Positions 17,351-27,139 of a stretch of DNA of 64,000 bases are shown here, piece by piece. Source of the stretch: Flavobacteriales bacterium (GTDB taxonomy: Bacteria; Bacteroidota; Bacteroidia; Flavobacteriales; JASBRU01). The translations under genes were made by a program, and so were the position numbers. The notes below the pieces were generated by a model that saw only the letters and a list, made by a program, of their open reading frames with translations, ran no database searches and was not told the origin of the DNA. The DNA lies in the NCBI GenBank assembly GCA_030149285.1, contig JASBRU010000005.1, positions 124,001 to 188,000 on the forward strand, read 5' to 3'. Positions within the stretch are counted from its first letter, which is position 1, and every line of letters begins with the position of its first letter.

Positions 17351-19411
17351 TTATTTACCTTTCTTTTCGTTCTCTTCCATTTCGTTTTTCAACTTGGTAA
17401 GAGCGTCTAAGTCACCTAATGTAGACTTCTCTACTTTAGATTGTACTTTCTTCACATTAGATGCAGTAGTTTTTGCTTCTTTCTTAGCTTCTGCACTTGC
17501 AGCTGCTTTTTCTTCAGAAACAATATCTCTATGAATTTGAGCATGAGATACTACAACTCTACGTGCGTCTTTAGAGAACTCAATAACTTTAAATTCTGCC
17601 TTTTCGCCAGACTTTAAGTTACCACCTTCTGCTTTAGCTAAGTGTTTTGGAGGTGCAAAACCTTCAACACCATGCTCTTCAAACTTAACAGTTGCTCCTT
17701 TGTCAAATACTTCGTCTACTATACCTTCATGTACTGAACCTTCTGTATAGATAGTCTCGTAAGTTTCCCAAGGGTTCTCTTGTACTTGTTTGTGTCCTAA
17801 GCTTAAACGACGATTTTCTACGTCTAACTCAAGTACCACTACTTCTAATTTCTCACCAATAGATGTGAAATCTGATGGATGCTTGATTTTCTTAGTCCAA
17901 GAAAGATCAGAGATATGGATTAATCCATCTACTCCTTCTTCTAACTCAACAAATACACCAAAGTTTGTAAAGTTACGTACAACACCTGTGTGTTTAGACT
18001 CTACCGGATATTTTGTAGTAATGTCAGTCCAAGGATCTGGCGTTAATTGCTTAATACCTAGAGACATTTTACGCTCTTCTCTGTCTAAAGTAAGGATTAC
18101 AGCTTCTACCTCATCTCCTACTTTTACAAAGTCTTGCGCACTACGTAAGTGAGTAGACCATGACATTTCTGATACGTGAATTAAACCTTCTACACCTGGT
18201 AGAATTTCAATAAATGCACCGTAATCTGCTATAACTACTACTTTACCTTTTACTTTATCACCTATAGTAAGCTTTTCGTCTAATGCTTCCCATGGGTGTT
18301 TGTTTAATTGTTTTAAACCTAATTGGATACGTGTTTTAGCCTCATCAAAGTCTAAGATTACAACATTGATTTTTTGGTCTAACTCTAACACCTCTGATGG
18401 GTGGTTGATACGACTCCAAGAAAGATCTGTAATGTGTACTAAACCATCTACACCACCTAAATCAATAAACACACCATAAGAAGTGATATTTTTAACTGTT
18501 CCTTCAAGTACTTGACCTTTCTCTAATTTAGAGATAATGTCTTTTTTCTGTTCTTCAAGGTCAGCCTCGATAAGTGCTTTGTGAGATACAACAACGTTTT
18601 TAAATTCGTGGTTGATTTTTACAACCTTAAATTCCATTGTTTTGTCTACGTATACATCGTAATCACGGATAGGCTTCACATCAATTTGTGAACCTGGTAA
18701 GAATGCCTCAATACCAAATACGTCTACAATCATACCACCTTTAGTACGACATTTAACGTAACCAGTAACGATTTCTTCGTTATCATGAGCTTCGTTAACT
18801 CTATCCCAAGCCTTAATAGAACGTGCCTTACGGTGAGATAATACAAGCTGACCATTTTTGTCTTCTTGTTTGTCTACTAATACTTCTACAGTATCACCCG
18901 TTTTAAGTTCTGGGTTGTAACGGAACTCGTTTAATGATACAACACCTTCTGATTTAGAACCGATGTCGATAATTACTTCACGATCTGTTTTAACAACTAC
19001 TGTACCGTCTACAACTTGGTGCTCTAATAAAGAACCTAATGTATCTTCATACATTTTTTCTAAGTCAGAACGCTCATCGTTGCTATACGTTTTAAACTCA
19101 TCTTCGTAAGAATCCCAGTCAAAACCCTCTAATGGAGCAGATGCGTTTGCTAACACAGCTTCTTCTTCAGCAGCAGCTTCAGCCTCTTCTTCGGCTTTCA
19201 CTTCTTCTACTTTTTCAGATTTAGTTGCTTTTTTAGCAGCTGGTTTTTTAGCAGCTTTTTTAGGCTCTGCTTTCTCTTCTGCTACTTCTTCTTTTGGAGT
19301 TTCTTCAGTTGCTTCTGCTTTTGGAGCTTCAGCAGCTTCTGTTTGAGGAGTTTCAGCTTTTACAGCTTCTTCTTTTTGCTCTTCAGGCTTGCTTTCTTTT
19401 TTATCAGCCAT
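17351..19411 (-). CDS. rpsA: 30S ribosomal protein S1 with long charged N-terminal extension
   Basis: RNA-binding ribosomal protein that helps load mRNA on the 30S subunit. Six S1 (OB-fold) repeats run from about residue 132 to 630; the clearest are VTGYVKCRTKGGMIVDVFG, LEGTVKNITSYGVFIDLGG, VKGKVVVIADYGAFIEILPG and HTGVVRNFTNFGVFVELEEG. Residues 1-92 are a low-complexity Ala/Lys/Glu/Pro tail (KPAAKKATKSEK, EEEAEAAAEEE), making the protein 686 aa against about 557 in Escherichia coli. It has its own promoter, a leader of about 105 bases and a strong terminator. Confidence 0.96.
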   Translation of the reverse strand: MADKKESKPEEQKEEAVKAETPQTEAAEAPKAEATEETPKEEVAEEKAEPKKAAKKPAAKKATKSEKVEEVKAEEEAEAAAEEEAVLANASAPLEGFDWDSYEDEFKTYSNDERSDLEKMYEDTLGSLLEHQVVDGTVVVKTDREVIIDIGSKSEGVVSLNEFRYNPELKTGDTVEVLVDKQEDKNGQLVLSHRKARSIKAWDRVNEAHDNEEIVTGYVKCRTKGGMIVDVFGIEAFLPGSQIDVKPIRDYDVYVDKTMEFKVVKINHEFKNVVVSHKALIEADLEEQKKDIISKLEKGQVLEGTVKNITSYGVFIDLGGVDGLVHITDLSWSRINHPSEVLELDQKINVVILDFDEAKTRIQLGLKQLNKHPWEALDEKLTIGDKVKGKVVVIADYGAFIEILPGVEGLIHVSEMSWSTHLRSAQDFVKVGDEVEAVILTLDREERKMSLGIKQLTPDPWTDITTKYPVESKHTGVVRNFTNFGVFVELEEGVDGLIHISDLSWTKKIKHPSDFTSIGEKLEVVVLELDVENRRLSLGHKQVQENPWETYETIYTEGSVHEGIVDEVFDKGATVKFEEHGVEGFAPPKHLAKAEGGNLKSGEKAEFKVIEFSKDARRVVVSHAQIHRDIVSEEKAAASAEAKKEAKTTASNVKKVQSKVEKSTLGDLDALTKLKNEMEENEKKGK

Positions 19412-19524
19412 TGAATTAAGCTTTGTATCTCGGTTGTATATACTGGAGTATTGCGAAAATATCTAACGAGAGAAATTATACTTTTTTATCCTTCTTCACT
19501 CCACAAGTCGCTGAAAAAGGGGTG

Positions 19525-19532
19525 CAAATATA
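19525..19532 (-). promoter_or_regulatory. rpsA: -7 box TATATTTG of rpsA, with a leader of about 105 bases
   Basis: Exact TAnnTTTG match on the minus strand, with expected transcription start near 19517. The leader (19412-19517) can form a short stem between CACCCC and GGAGTG (about 19499-19522, one mismatch). I recognise no known riboswitch or r-protein leader family in it. Confidence 0.6.
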
Positions 19533-19578
19533 GTGGTAATTAACTATTTAATAAAATGTTTACAGGAAAAATAATCGA

Positions 19579-20271
19579 CTAATCCTTAATTATTTGCTTC
19601 GCCATACCTAAAATGAGGTCAAATTGCTCTTCGCGGCTTATGTTGCTGTTATCTACCTCTTTAGCATCATTAGCTTTTAAAAGTGGACTATCTAGGCGTT
19701 CTTGGTCTTCTTTATCACGTTTTTCTAGGTTTGCCAATACCTCATCAAAAGTAACATCTGTATTGCCTTTACTGCGCAATTCATCTAATCTGCGTTGAGC
19801 TCTTATGTCAGGCTGTGCAGTCATGTATATCTTTAACTCTGCATCCGGAAAAACTACAGTACCAATGTCTCTACCATCCATTACTACTGCTTTATTTTTA
19901 CCCATCTCTTGCTGCTGAGTAACCATTTTTTTTCTAACCTCTGATATAGAACTTACCTTACTTACAATGTTAGATATACGCATGGTACGTATTTGATCTT
20001 CTACATTTGTACCGTTTAAGAAAATCTCAGACGAGTTTTTATTAGGGTTGTATTTAAAGTCTAGTTTTATTTCATCTAAAACTGCCACTACCTTATTGGC
20101 ATCTATATGCTCATCGGTAATAACTCCATTGTTTAAACAATACAATGCCACGGCACGATACATTGCTCCGGTATCTACATAAGAATACGCTAAGGCTTTT
20201 GCCAAATCTTTAGCCAAAGTGCTTTTTCCTGTAGATGAATGTCCGTCTATAGCAATGGTTATTTTTTTCAT
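19579..20271 (-). CDS. cmk: Cytidylate kinase
   Basis: Phosphorylates CMP and dCMP with ATP. P-loop AIDGHSSTGKSTLAKDLAK at residue 6, then YVDTGAMYRAVALY, MDGRDIGTVVFPDAELKIYMTA and RDKEDQERLDSPL are all standard Cmk motifs. Length 230 aa is normal. The ATG overlaps the TGA of porQ (ATGA). The porQ-cmk order is one I associate with Flavobacteriia. Confidence 0.96.
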   Translation of the reverse strand: MKKITIAIDGHSSTGKSTLAKDLAKALAYSYVDTGAMYRAVALYCLNNGVITDEHIDANKVVAVLDEIKLDFKYNPNKNSSEIFLNGTNVEDQIRTMRISNIVSKVSSISEVRKKMVTQQQEMGKNKAVVMDGRDIGTVVFPDAELKIYMTAQPDIRAQRRLDELRSKGNTDVTFDEVLANLEKRDKEDQERLDSPLLKANDAKEVDNSNISREEQFDLILGMAKQIIKD

Positions 20272-21323
20272 TCAGATGGAGGACTTTTCTTTTTCTTAAA
20301 GTCAGCAAATTTAGTAGAAATACTGAAATGGTTAGTTGAGCCCGCTACATGGTATGTAGCTCTTCCATAATCTAAGTAAAACTTAGAGATACGTATACCA
20401 AAACCCCAAGATATGCCTGCATTACTTCTGCGGGTAGTTAATTTCATTTCTTGCTGACGACGGAAATTGTAACCAAAACGCAAATTAAAGCTTCTGCTTG
20501 GCACAAACTCTACCCCAAACACAACATGCCTTACAATCATTTCAGCAACATTGGGGTCATCATTTTTGCGCTCACCGGAAATAGGGTCAAACTCTGCAGT
20601 TGTAGGATTATCAAAAGTTAAATCAGGCTTTTCTAAATTCTGTAATATCACATGCCACCTAAAGGGTGCATGCGCAAACTTACTAGAGATACCCACTTGT
20701 ATTTCAAATGGTAAATTCTCTTCATTACCCTCTGTTATGGCTTTGGTTTGGAAACCTATGTTTTTGAATAATACTGATACAGTTGTACGCTTTTTTGCAT
20801 TGTGATAAGTAGCACCTAAATCTGTTGCAATAGCTGCAGATTTATAGGTTTCAAACCTACTTCCTATATACTTTAGGTTTGCTCCAACAGAAAACATAGA
20901 GTCTATTTGGTAGCCATATCCTCCGGTAATTACATACTCATTACCGGTAAAGTTACCCAGTATCTCTCCTATCTCATTGGTCAATAAAAAATCGCCATAG
21001 TCAATGTACTTTAAACCCAATGAAAATGTACCCACTTTATCAAAATGCTTGGTAAAACCAACTGAGCTTAAATTGATATCCGTTAAATAATCTGCAGTAC
21101 TTATAGTTAGGTGATTATCCATCTCGCTATTTAGCAAAGAGGGGTTCCAAAGCGCAATATTTACATCATTGTCTTTTACAGCCATGCTTACTCCGCCCAA
21201 AGCAGCTACACGAGCTGATGGTGCCAAGTTTAAAATTTGGGATGTTGCTGAACCACCCACTTGCTGGGCGTTTACAGAAAAACCTGAAAATAAAATACCT
21301 ACTACCAGTAAATACCGCTTCAT
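20268..21323 (-). CDS. porQ: Type IX secretion system protein PorQ
   Basis: Outer-membrane beta-barrel component of T9SS; in Porphyromonas PorQ works with PorU/PorV/PorZ in attaching exported cargo. The protein (351 aa from the ATG at 21323) has a signal peptide ending in FSVNAQ, then ILNLAPSARVAALGGVSMAVKDND and ALWNPSLLN, the opening shared by PorQ/PorV proteins, and alternating beta strands throughout. A GTG two codons upstream is possible but less likely. It is coupled to cmk. It fits with the T9SS-sorted protein at 11101 and the gld genes at 39959. Confidence 0.9.
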   Translation of the reverse strand: MKRYLLVVGILFSGFSVNAQQVGGSATSQILNLAPSARVAALGGVSMAVKDNDVNIALWNPSLLNSEMDNHLTISTADYLTDINLSSVGFTKHFDKVGTFSLGLKYIDYGDFLLTNEIGEILGNFTGNEYVITGGYGYQIDSMFSVGANLKYIGSRFETYKSAAIATDLGATYHNAKKRTTVSVLFKNIGFQTKAITEGNEENLPFEIQVGISSKFAHAPFRWHVILQNLEKPDLTFDNPTTAEFDPISGERKNDDPNVAEMIVRHVVFGVEFVPSRSFNLRFGYNFRRQQEMKLTTRRSNAGISWGFGIRISKFYLDYGRATYHVAGSTNHFSISTKFADFKKKKSPPSE

Positions 21324-21401
21324 GTGCACAAATTAACGAATTATAATAGTATTTAACGCTAAAATGTACATTCTATTGGGTATAACAGAATAATTACTAA
21401 T

Positions 21402-23858
21402 TTATAATTGTTTGGCGTTTTTTACTTTCTGATTGGTTAAGGCAATTTTTATCACTTCCATCATATTCTCTACATAATGGAATGTTAAACCTTTTAGATA
21501 ATCTTCCTTAATTTCCTCAATATCTTTTTGGTTATCCTTACACAAGATAATCTCGGTAATACCAGCTCTTTTAGCCGCCAATATTTTCTCTTTGATACCT
21601 CCTACAGGTAATACTTTACCACGTAAGGTAATCTCGCCGGTCATAGCTAACTTATTTTTTACTTTACGTTGCGTAAATAAAGAAGCTAATGAAGTAAGCA
21701 TTGTTATACCAGCCGATGGACCATCTTTTGGAGTAGCACCTTCCGGTACGTGAATGTGTACATCGTAATTATCAAATACATCATAGTTGATACCAAAATC
21801 ATCAGCATTTGATTTTAAGAAAGCCATTGCTATTACAGCAGATTCTTTCATTACATCGCCTAGGTTACCGGTAACAGTCAACTTGCCTTTACCTTTACTT
21901 AAGCTAGACTCGATAAATAAAATATCTCCTCCTACTTGTGTCCAAGCTAAGCCTGTTACCACACCTGCAACATCATTACCTTGGTAACGATCTCTATCCA
22001 TACGGGCAGGTCCTAGTATTTTGGTAATATCATCTATGCTTATTTTCACCTCATACTCTTGCTCCATAGCTATAGACTTGGCTGCATAACGTACAACTTT
22101 GGCAATACGCTTATCTAAACCACGTACACCAGACTCACGAGTATAGCCCTCAACAATTCTTTCCAATACTTTTTTAGAAAGAGTAATATGCTTGGGCTCT
22201 AATCCGTGTTCTTTTAATTGCTTTGGTAACAAGTGACGCTTTGCAATTTCTACCTTTTCTTCAATGGTATAACCGTTTACTTCTATAATCTCCATACGGT
22301 CACGAAGTGCGGGTTGTATTGTATTTAAGTTATTGGCAGTAGCTATAAATAATACTTTAGATAGGTCATAGCCCATCTCTAAGTAGTTGTCATAAAACTC
22401 ACTGTTTTGTTCAGGGTCTAAGACCTCAAGCATTGCAGAAGATGGATCGCCATGGTAATCATTACCCAGCTTATCTATCTCATCTAATACAAATACAGGG
22501 TTTGATGACTCTGCCTTTTTTATAGACTGTACTACTCTACCCGGCATCGCACCAATATATGTTTTACGGTGTCCTCTAACCTCTGCTTCATCTCTCAATC
22601 CGCCTAAAGACATACGTACGTATTTTCTACCCAATGCTTCGGCAATAGACTTTCCTAAGGATGTTTTACCAACCCCTGGAGGTCCGTACAAACATAAGAT
22701 TGGAGACTTCATATCTCCCTTAAGTTTTAATACCGCCAAATGCTCTAGTATACGCTCTTTTACTTTTTCTAAACCAAAATGGTCTCTATCTAATATCTTC
22801 TCAGCACGCTTTAAGTTAAAATTGTCTTTGGTATACTCGTCCCAAGGTAATTCTAGTAATAACTCTAAATAATTGCGTTGAACAGTAAACTCAGCTACCT
22901 GCGGATTCATACGCTGTAGCTTGGCAATCTCTTTATCAAAAGTTTGCTTTACCTCTTTGCTCCACTTTTTGGTTTTGGCCAAAGCGCGCATTTCTTCTAT
23001 TTCCTCATCGTAATTGTTGCCACCCAATTCTTCTTGAATAGCACGTAATTGTTGATTTAAAAAGTATTCGCGTTGTTGCTCATCCAAATCGGTTTTCACC
23101 TTATTTTGGATTTCATTTTTCATTTCTAACACCTGTAATTCTTTGTTCAGGTGTTTAAGAGCCATATTTGCTCTAACAGTTAAGTCGGGCTCTTCTAGTA
23201 GCTTTTGCTTTTCAGCCACATCCAAATTCATATTTGATGAAATAAAATTCACCAAAAATGATGGACTCTCTATATTTTTAATGGCAAAAGAAGCCTCCGA
23301 TGGAATATTTGGAGACTCATCTATAATTTGTAAGGCTAAGTCTTTCATAGACTCAACTATGGCATTAAACTGTGAGTCGGTCTCATCAGGCTTTACTTCT
23401 TCAAAAGAAGATACTTTTGCTTTAAAGTAAGGTTCGGTTTCTACCAATTCTTTTAAATCAAAACGCTTTTTACCTTGTATGATAACTGTAGTGTTACCAT
23501 CGGGCATTTGAAACATACGAATGATACGAGCTACTGTACCCGTTTTATTAAGGTCATCAAAAGTAGGCTCTTCCGTCTTAATTTCTTTTTGTGAAACTAC
23601 GCCAATCGTCTTATTTCCTTTATAGGCATCTTTAATCAGCTTTATAGATTTATCTCTACCCGCTGTAATAGGAATTACAACACCCGGAAACAATACAGTA
23701 TTACGTAAAGGAAGTATAGGTAAAACCTCAGGCAAAGCCTCGGCATTCATTTCATTTTCATCGTCCGCCGTCATTAATGGGATAAATTCTGATTCCCCCT
23801 CCAGCATACTCAAGGACAATTTGTCAATTATAAATCGATCTTTCATTTTTTCAAACAT
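21402..23858 (-). CDS. lon: ATP-dependent protease Lon
   Basis: Cytoplasmic AAA+ protease for damaged and regulatory proteins. Order: LON substrate-binding domain ([19 protein letters not shown] near residue 45), coiled-coil region (about 215-330), AAA+ module with Walker [14 protein letters not shown] and Walker [14 protein letters not shown], and the Ser-Lys protease domain with [16 protein letters not shown] (catalytic Ser) and [14 protein letters not shown] (catalytic Lys). Length 818 aa is normal. A -7 box and an inverted repeat lie just upstream. Confidence 0.97.
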   Translation of the reverse strand: MFEKMKDRFIIDKLSLSMLEGESEFIPLMTADDENEMNAEALPEVLPILPLRNTVLFPGVVIPITAGRDKSIKLIKDAYKGNKTIGVVSQKEIKTEEPTFDDLNKTGTVARIIRMFQMPDGNTTVIIQGKKRFDLKELVETEPYFKAKVSSFEEVKPDETDSQFNAIVESMKDLALQIIDESPNIPSEASFAIKNIESPSFLVNFISSNMNLDVAEKQKLLEEPDLTVRANMALKHLNKELQVLEMKNEIQNKVKTDLDEQQREYFLNQQLRAIQEELGGNNYDEEIEEMRALAKTKKWSKEVKQTFDKEIAKLQRMNPQVAEFTVQRNYLELLLELPWDEYTKDNFNLKRAEKILDRDHFGLEKVKERILEHLAVLKLKGDMKSPILCLYGPPGVGKTSLGKSIAEALGRKYVRMSLGGLRDEAEVRGHRKTYIGAMPGRVVQSIKKAESSNPVFVLDEIDKLGNDYHGDPSSAMLEVLDPEQNSEFYDNYLEMGYDLSKVLFIATANNLNTIQPALRDRMEIIEVNGYTIEEKVEIAKRHLLPKQLKEHGLEPKHITLSKKVLERIVEGYTRESGVRGLDKRIAKVVRYAAKSIAMEQEYEVKISIDDITKILGPARMDRDRYQGNDVAGVVTGLAWTQVGGDILFIESSLSKGKGKLTVTGNLGDVMKESAVIAMAFLKSNADDFGINYDVFDNYDVHIHVPEGATPKDGPSAGITMLTSLASLFTQRKVKNKLAMTGEITLRGKVLPVGGIKEKILAAKRAGITEIILCKDNQKDIEEIKEDYLKGLTFHYVENMMEVIKIALTNQKVKNAKQL

Positions 23859-23882
23859 AATTAAGCCAGTTTGTCAGAAAAA

Positions 23883-23890
23883 CAAACCTA
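23883..23890 (-). promoter_or_regulatory. lon: -7 box TAGGTTTG of lon
   Basis: TAnnTTTG match on the minus strand, 24 bases before the lon ATG, predicting a short leader of about 18 bases. Confidence 0.5.
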
Positions 23891-23904
23891 TTTAAGGCAT
23901 TGCA

Positions 23905-23926
23905 GCATATACGACAATATATATGC
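23905..23926. promoter_or_regulatory. Inverted repeat upstream of lon (possible operator)
   Basis: GCATATA (23905-23911) and TATATGC (23920-23926) form a perfect 7-bp inverted repeat with an 8-base spacer. It lies 15-36 bases upstream of the lon -7 box, over the expected -33 region. This is the place for a repressor or activator site; no regulator is identified. Confidence 0.4.
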
Positions 23927-23954
23927 CATTAGATGAATAAGGAAGCTTTGTCAG

Positions 23955-25136
23955 TTATTCATTACGATACTGACGTGTAATTTCAAAGATATGCTGCATA
24001 ATGTCACGTTCAGTATCATCAAAAACCATACTTCTGCGTTCCATTACTTTTTCAGCTACCTCAAAAGCTTTATTGGTTTGGTAGGTTACAAAACCAGATG
24101 CTCCACCCCATGAGTAAGAAGGAACAAAATTACGTGGAAAGCCCGAGCCAAATATATTGGCATTAACCCCTACCACGGTACCTGTATTAAACATAGTATT
24201 GATACCACATTTTGAATGATCGCCCATTACCAAGCCACAAAATTGCAAACCTGTGCGTTGAAAGCGATTAGTTTTATAGTCCCAAAGTTTTACTTCGGCA
24301 TAGTTATTCTTTAAGTTAGAGGTGTTTGAGTCTGCACCTAAGTTACACCATTCACCTAATACAGAATTACCCATATAGCCATCATGGCCTTTGTTAGAAT
24401 AACCTGTAATTACAGAGTTACCAACCTCGCCACCTACTTTGCTATAAGGACCTACTGTAGTTGGACCGTAAATTTTAGCTCCCATTTTTAATACCGAATG
24501 TTCGCACATTGCCAAAGAACCTCTTACAATACAACCTTCCATTATTTCAGCATCCTTACCAATGTATATATAGGCATCTGTAGCATTTAAAATGGAGCAC
24601 TCTACTATAGCCCCCTCTTCAATAAATACATTCTCCGGAGCTATTACAGTATTGGTACTACTTATTGGCTGTGATGTTTTGCCTTTCGTTAGCATAGCGT
24701 AATCAGCAGCTATTTCTTTTCCATTATGGCTAAAAATATCCCAAGTATGAGCTATATAGGTAAAGTCTCCGTCAAAAGAAACTGTTTTTAAGCCCGAATA
24801 TTCATCTTTATGAAAAGTATCCACATCTGTATGCGCAGCAATAGTTATATGCTCCTTTACCAATACTTCCCCTACATTTAAACTAGCAATAGCATCCAAT
24901 AAGTTTTGTGTAGGACATACACTCCCGTTAATGAAGATATTTTGTCCTTCTGTTTTTAAAGGATACTTGGTTGCCAAATAATCTTCCGTATCAGTGCTTG
25001 TTTTTGCATTAAGATACTGTTCCCATTTTTCTCTTATGGTCAATATCCCTACACGCAAATCTGCAACCGGCTTGGTATAGGTTAATGGCAATAAGCTGTC
25101 TCTTTCTTCTCCGTCAAATAATATATAATTCATCAT
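23955..25136 (-). CDS. GlmU-like sugar nucleotidyltransferase/acyltransferase family protein
   Basis: A 393-aa two-domain protein. The N-terminal half (MNYILFDGEERDSLLPLTYTKPVADLRVGILTIREKW in two parts) resembles the putative sugar-nucleotidyltransferase domain found in Bacteroidota. The C-terminal half is hexapeptide left-handed beta-helix (GAIVECSILNATDAYIYIG, GAKIYGPTTVGPYSKVGGEV), as in acetyltransferases. A classical GlmU GxGxRM loop is missing, so the activity is uncertain. The ATG at 25136 or 25133 is preferred over a TTG at 25154. Confidence 0.8.
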   Translation of the reverse strand: MMNYILFDGEERDSLLPLTYTKPVADLRVGILTIREKWEQYLNAKTSTDTEDYLATKYPLKTEGQNIFINGSVCPTQNLLDAIASLNVGEVLVKEHITIAAHTDVDTFHKDEYSGLKTVSFDGDFTYIAHTWDIFSHNGKEIAADYAMLTKGKTSQPISSTNTVIAPENVFIEEGAIVECSILNATDAYIYIGKDAEIMEGCIVRGSLAMCEHSVLKMGAKIYGPTTVGPYSKVGGEVGNSVITGYSNKGHDGYMGNSVLGEWCNLGADSNTSNLKNNYAEVKLWDYKTNRFQRTGLQFCGLVMGDHSKCGINTMFNTGTVVGVNANIFGSGFPRNFVPSYSWGGASGFVTYQTNKAFEVAEKVMERRSMVFDDTERDIMQHIFEITRQYRNE

Positions 25137-25183
25137 CTTTGGTTTATTTTTCAATCAAATTCAATATTACACATTTTCAAGCA

Positions 25184-25211
25184 CAAAAAAAGCCTCAATT
25201 TCTTGAGGCTT
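25184..25211 (-). terminator. Intrinsic terminator of rpmE2
   Basis: A 9-bp perfect stem (AAGCCTCAA at 25190-25198 with TTGAGGCTT at 25203-25211, loop of four) followed on the minus strand by seven T. It is placed 30 bases after the rpmE2 stop. Confidence 0.92.
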
Positions 25212-25240
25212 CTTTTCTATAATTTTAAGAATAGGTTAAA

Positions 25241-25495
25241 CTATTCCTTAGAAAATTTCTTGTATTTGTTACGGAACTTGTCTACACGTCCTGCAGTATC
25301 TACTAACTTCATCTTACCAGTGTAGAACGGGTGAGATGTACTAGAGATTTCCATTTTAAACAATGGATACTCAACACCATCAACCTCAATAGTATCTTTT
25401 GTCTCTATCGCAGAGCGAGTTATCATTACCTCGTCGTTAGACATATCTTTAAAGGCAACTAGCCTATAATTCTCCGGATGTATTCCCTTTTTCAT
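25241..25495 (-). CDS. rpmE2: 50S ribosomal protein L31 type B
   Basis: An 84-aa L31 of the zinc-free (C-minus) type: [18 protein letters not shown] opens it, [24 protein letters not shown] is the conserved core, and there is no cysteine at all. It is a single-gene unit with a strong consensus promoter and its own terminator. Confidence 0.96.
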   Translation of the reverse strand: MKKGIHPENYRLVAFKDMSNDEVMITRSAIETKDTIEVDGVEYPLFKMEISSTSHPFYTGKMKLVDTAGRVDKFRNKYKKFSKE

Positions 25496-25520
25496 AGTTC
25501 ACGCATTAAATTTGGGACGG

Positions 25521-25551
25521 CAAAGATACATATTCACTTTCTTTCTGCAAA
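25521..25551 (-). promoter_or_regulatory. rpmE2: Full consensus promoter of rpmE2 (TTTG-N19-TATCTTTG)
   Basis: On the minus strand a -33 TTTG (25548-25551) and a -7 TATCTTTG (25521-25528) are separated by 19 bases, matching the Bacteroidota vegetative promoter. The ATG is 25 bases downstream. Confidence 0.8.
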
Positions 25552-25592
25552 TATTTATCCTAATAAATTAGCTCTGCAAAAATAAAAAACTA

Positions 25593-25621
25593 TTTGTAAC
25601 GTATATATCTGTGTATATTTG
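25593..25621 (+). promoter_or_regulatory. Full consensus promoter of the beta-helix lipoprotein gene
   Basis: TTTG (25593-25596), 17-base spacer, TATATTTG (25614-25621). The ATG follows 21 bases later. It is divergent from the rpmE2 promoter, with about 40 bases between the two -33 boxes. Confidence 0.8.
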
Positions 25622-25642
25622 CCATTCTAGAAAATTAAAACA

Positions 25643-27139
25643 ATGCGTAAAGCACTATTATTTGCCTTATTTACAGCTACTTTACTTACACTTTCGTGTA
25701 GAAAAGATGACGATGGAAGTTTTGCCACCGGTGCAAAATTAGAGTTCTCTACAGACACCGTATTTTTAGATACTGTTTTTGCCGATTTAGGCTCTAGCAC
25801 CCGTAACTTTAAAATATACAACCGTAACAACCAAAAAGTTAATATAAAAACTATTCGTTTAGGTAACGGACAAGGTTCTTTTTACCGTTTAAATGTAGAT
25901 GGTATTTCTGGTAAAAGTTTTAATAATGTTGAGATTGAACCGGGCGATAGCATTTTTGTATTTGTAGAAATTACGCCTGATGTAGCCGGTGCGCCGGACT
26001 TGTTGTATGTAGATTCTATAATGGTTAATACAGGTGGCAGCCGTACGCAGTCTGTACAACTAGTTACACTGGCCAAAAATGCAGTATTTCATTTTCCAAA
26101 TGCATTAGCAGACTTAGGTAATGGGTTGGTTTTACCTGTAAGAATATTAAACTGTAATGAAACTTGGGATGCTACGCTTCCACACATAGTATATGGCTAT
26201 GCTGTAATTGACACTACACCTAATGCATGTACATTAACAATTGAAGCGGGAACTCAAGTGCATTTTCATAAAGGTGCCGGAATATTAGTACTAGAAAATG
26301 ACAGAATTATTATAAATGGTCAAGTAGGTAATATTGTTGAACTTCAGGGCGATAGACTTGAGCCTGCATACGAAAACGTTCCTGGACAATGGGGCGGTAT
26401 TTTTGGTGGAATACTCATTAACTCACAGGCACAGAGTACTATTACCAATGCAGAAATAAGAAATTCTACAATTGCACTTCGTGTAGACTCTACAGGGATA
26501 AGTGACCCGATAAATTTATTATTGGAAAACGTACTCATTAAAAACTCTTCGCGTGTAGGTATTTTTGGAGGGCACTCCAACATCTTAGCAAGAAACTTAG
26601 TTATAGGTAACTCCGGTATTTACAACTTATTTGCATTGGGTGGTAATTATCATTTTCAGCATAGTACTTTTGCAAATTACTGGGATTTAGATAACCGCAC
26701 TACCCCAACTATATACTTATCTAATCAGTTTGAAAGTGCCACTCCAGGTGTTTTCAGAACCAGAGAGTTGGCATCTGCTACTTTTGAAAACTGTATTGTA
26801 TATGGAGACTTAGATGCAGAAGTAGAGTTTGATGAAAATACAGGTGAGAATTTCAATTACTTTTTTGACCATGTATTGATGCGTTTACCGCCAAACCCTA
26901 CCAATAACAGTTATAATTTAAATGATCCTACACACTTTAACACGGTAGATAATCTTTACAATCAAGATCCTTCGTTTAGAAATGTAGATTTAAATAATTT
27001 CAGACCGGACTCAATCCCTATTCCTTCTCCCGCTATTGACAAAGGAGATATTGGTGTAGGCGCTCAAGTACCACAAGATATTGATGGAAACAATAGAGGA
27101 GGTATACCTGATTTAGGAGCTTACGAAGCCGACTTTTAA
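25643..27139 (+). CDS. Lipoprotein with right-handed beta-helix domain
   Basis: A 498-aa envelope lipoprotein. The signal peptide ALLFALFTATLLTLSC ends in a lipobox with Cys at residue 19, followed by an acidic RKDDDG stretch. Residues 25-140 look like an Ig-like/ASPM-type sandwich (FKIYNRNNQKVNIKTIRL). From about residue 195 the sequence has parallel beta-helix features: TLTIEAGTQVHFHKGAGILV, ITNAEIRNSTIALRVD, ILARNLVIGNSGIYN. The C-terminus DIDGNNRGGIPDLGAYEADF is a calcium-loop-like closing motif common in such proteins. Function unknown. Convergent, with a 4-base overlap, to the acyl-CoA reductase gene. Confidence 0.82.
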   Translation: MRKALLFALFTATLLTLSCRKDDDGSFATGAKLEFSTDTVFLDTVFADLGSSTRNFKIYNRNNQKVNIKTIRLGNGQGSFYRLNVDGISGKSFNNVEIEPGDSIFVFVEITPDVAGAPDLLYVDSIMVNTGGSRTQSVQLVTLAKNAVFHFPNALADLGNGLVLPVRILNCNETWDATLPHIVYGYAVIDTTPNACTLTIEAGTQVHFHKGAGILVLENDRIIINGQVGNIVELQGDRLEPAYENVPGQWGGIFGGILINSQAQSTITNAEIRNSTIALRVDSTGISDPINLLLENVLIKNSSRVGIFGGHSNILARNLVIGNSGIYNLFALGGNYHFQHSTFANYWDLDNRTTPTIYLSNQFESATPGVFRTRELASATFENCIVYGDLDAEVEFDENTGENFNYFFDHVLMRLPPNPTNNSYNLNDPTHFNTVDNLYNQDPSFRNVDLNNFRPDSIPIPSPAIDKGDIGVGAQVPQDIDGNNRGGIPDLGAYEADF

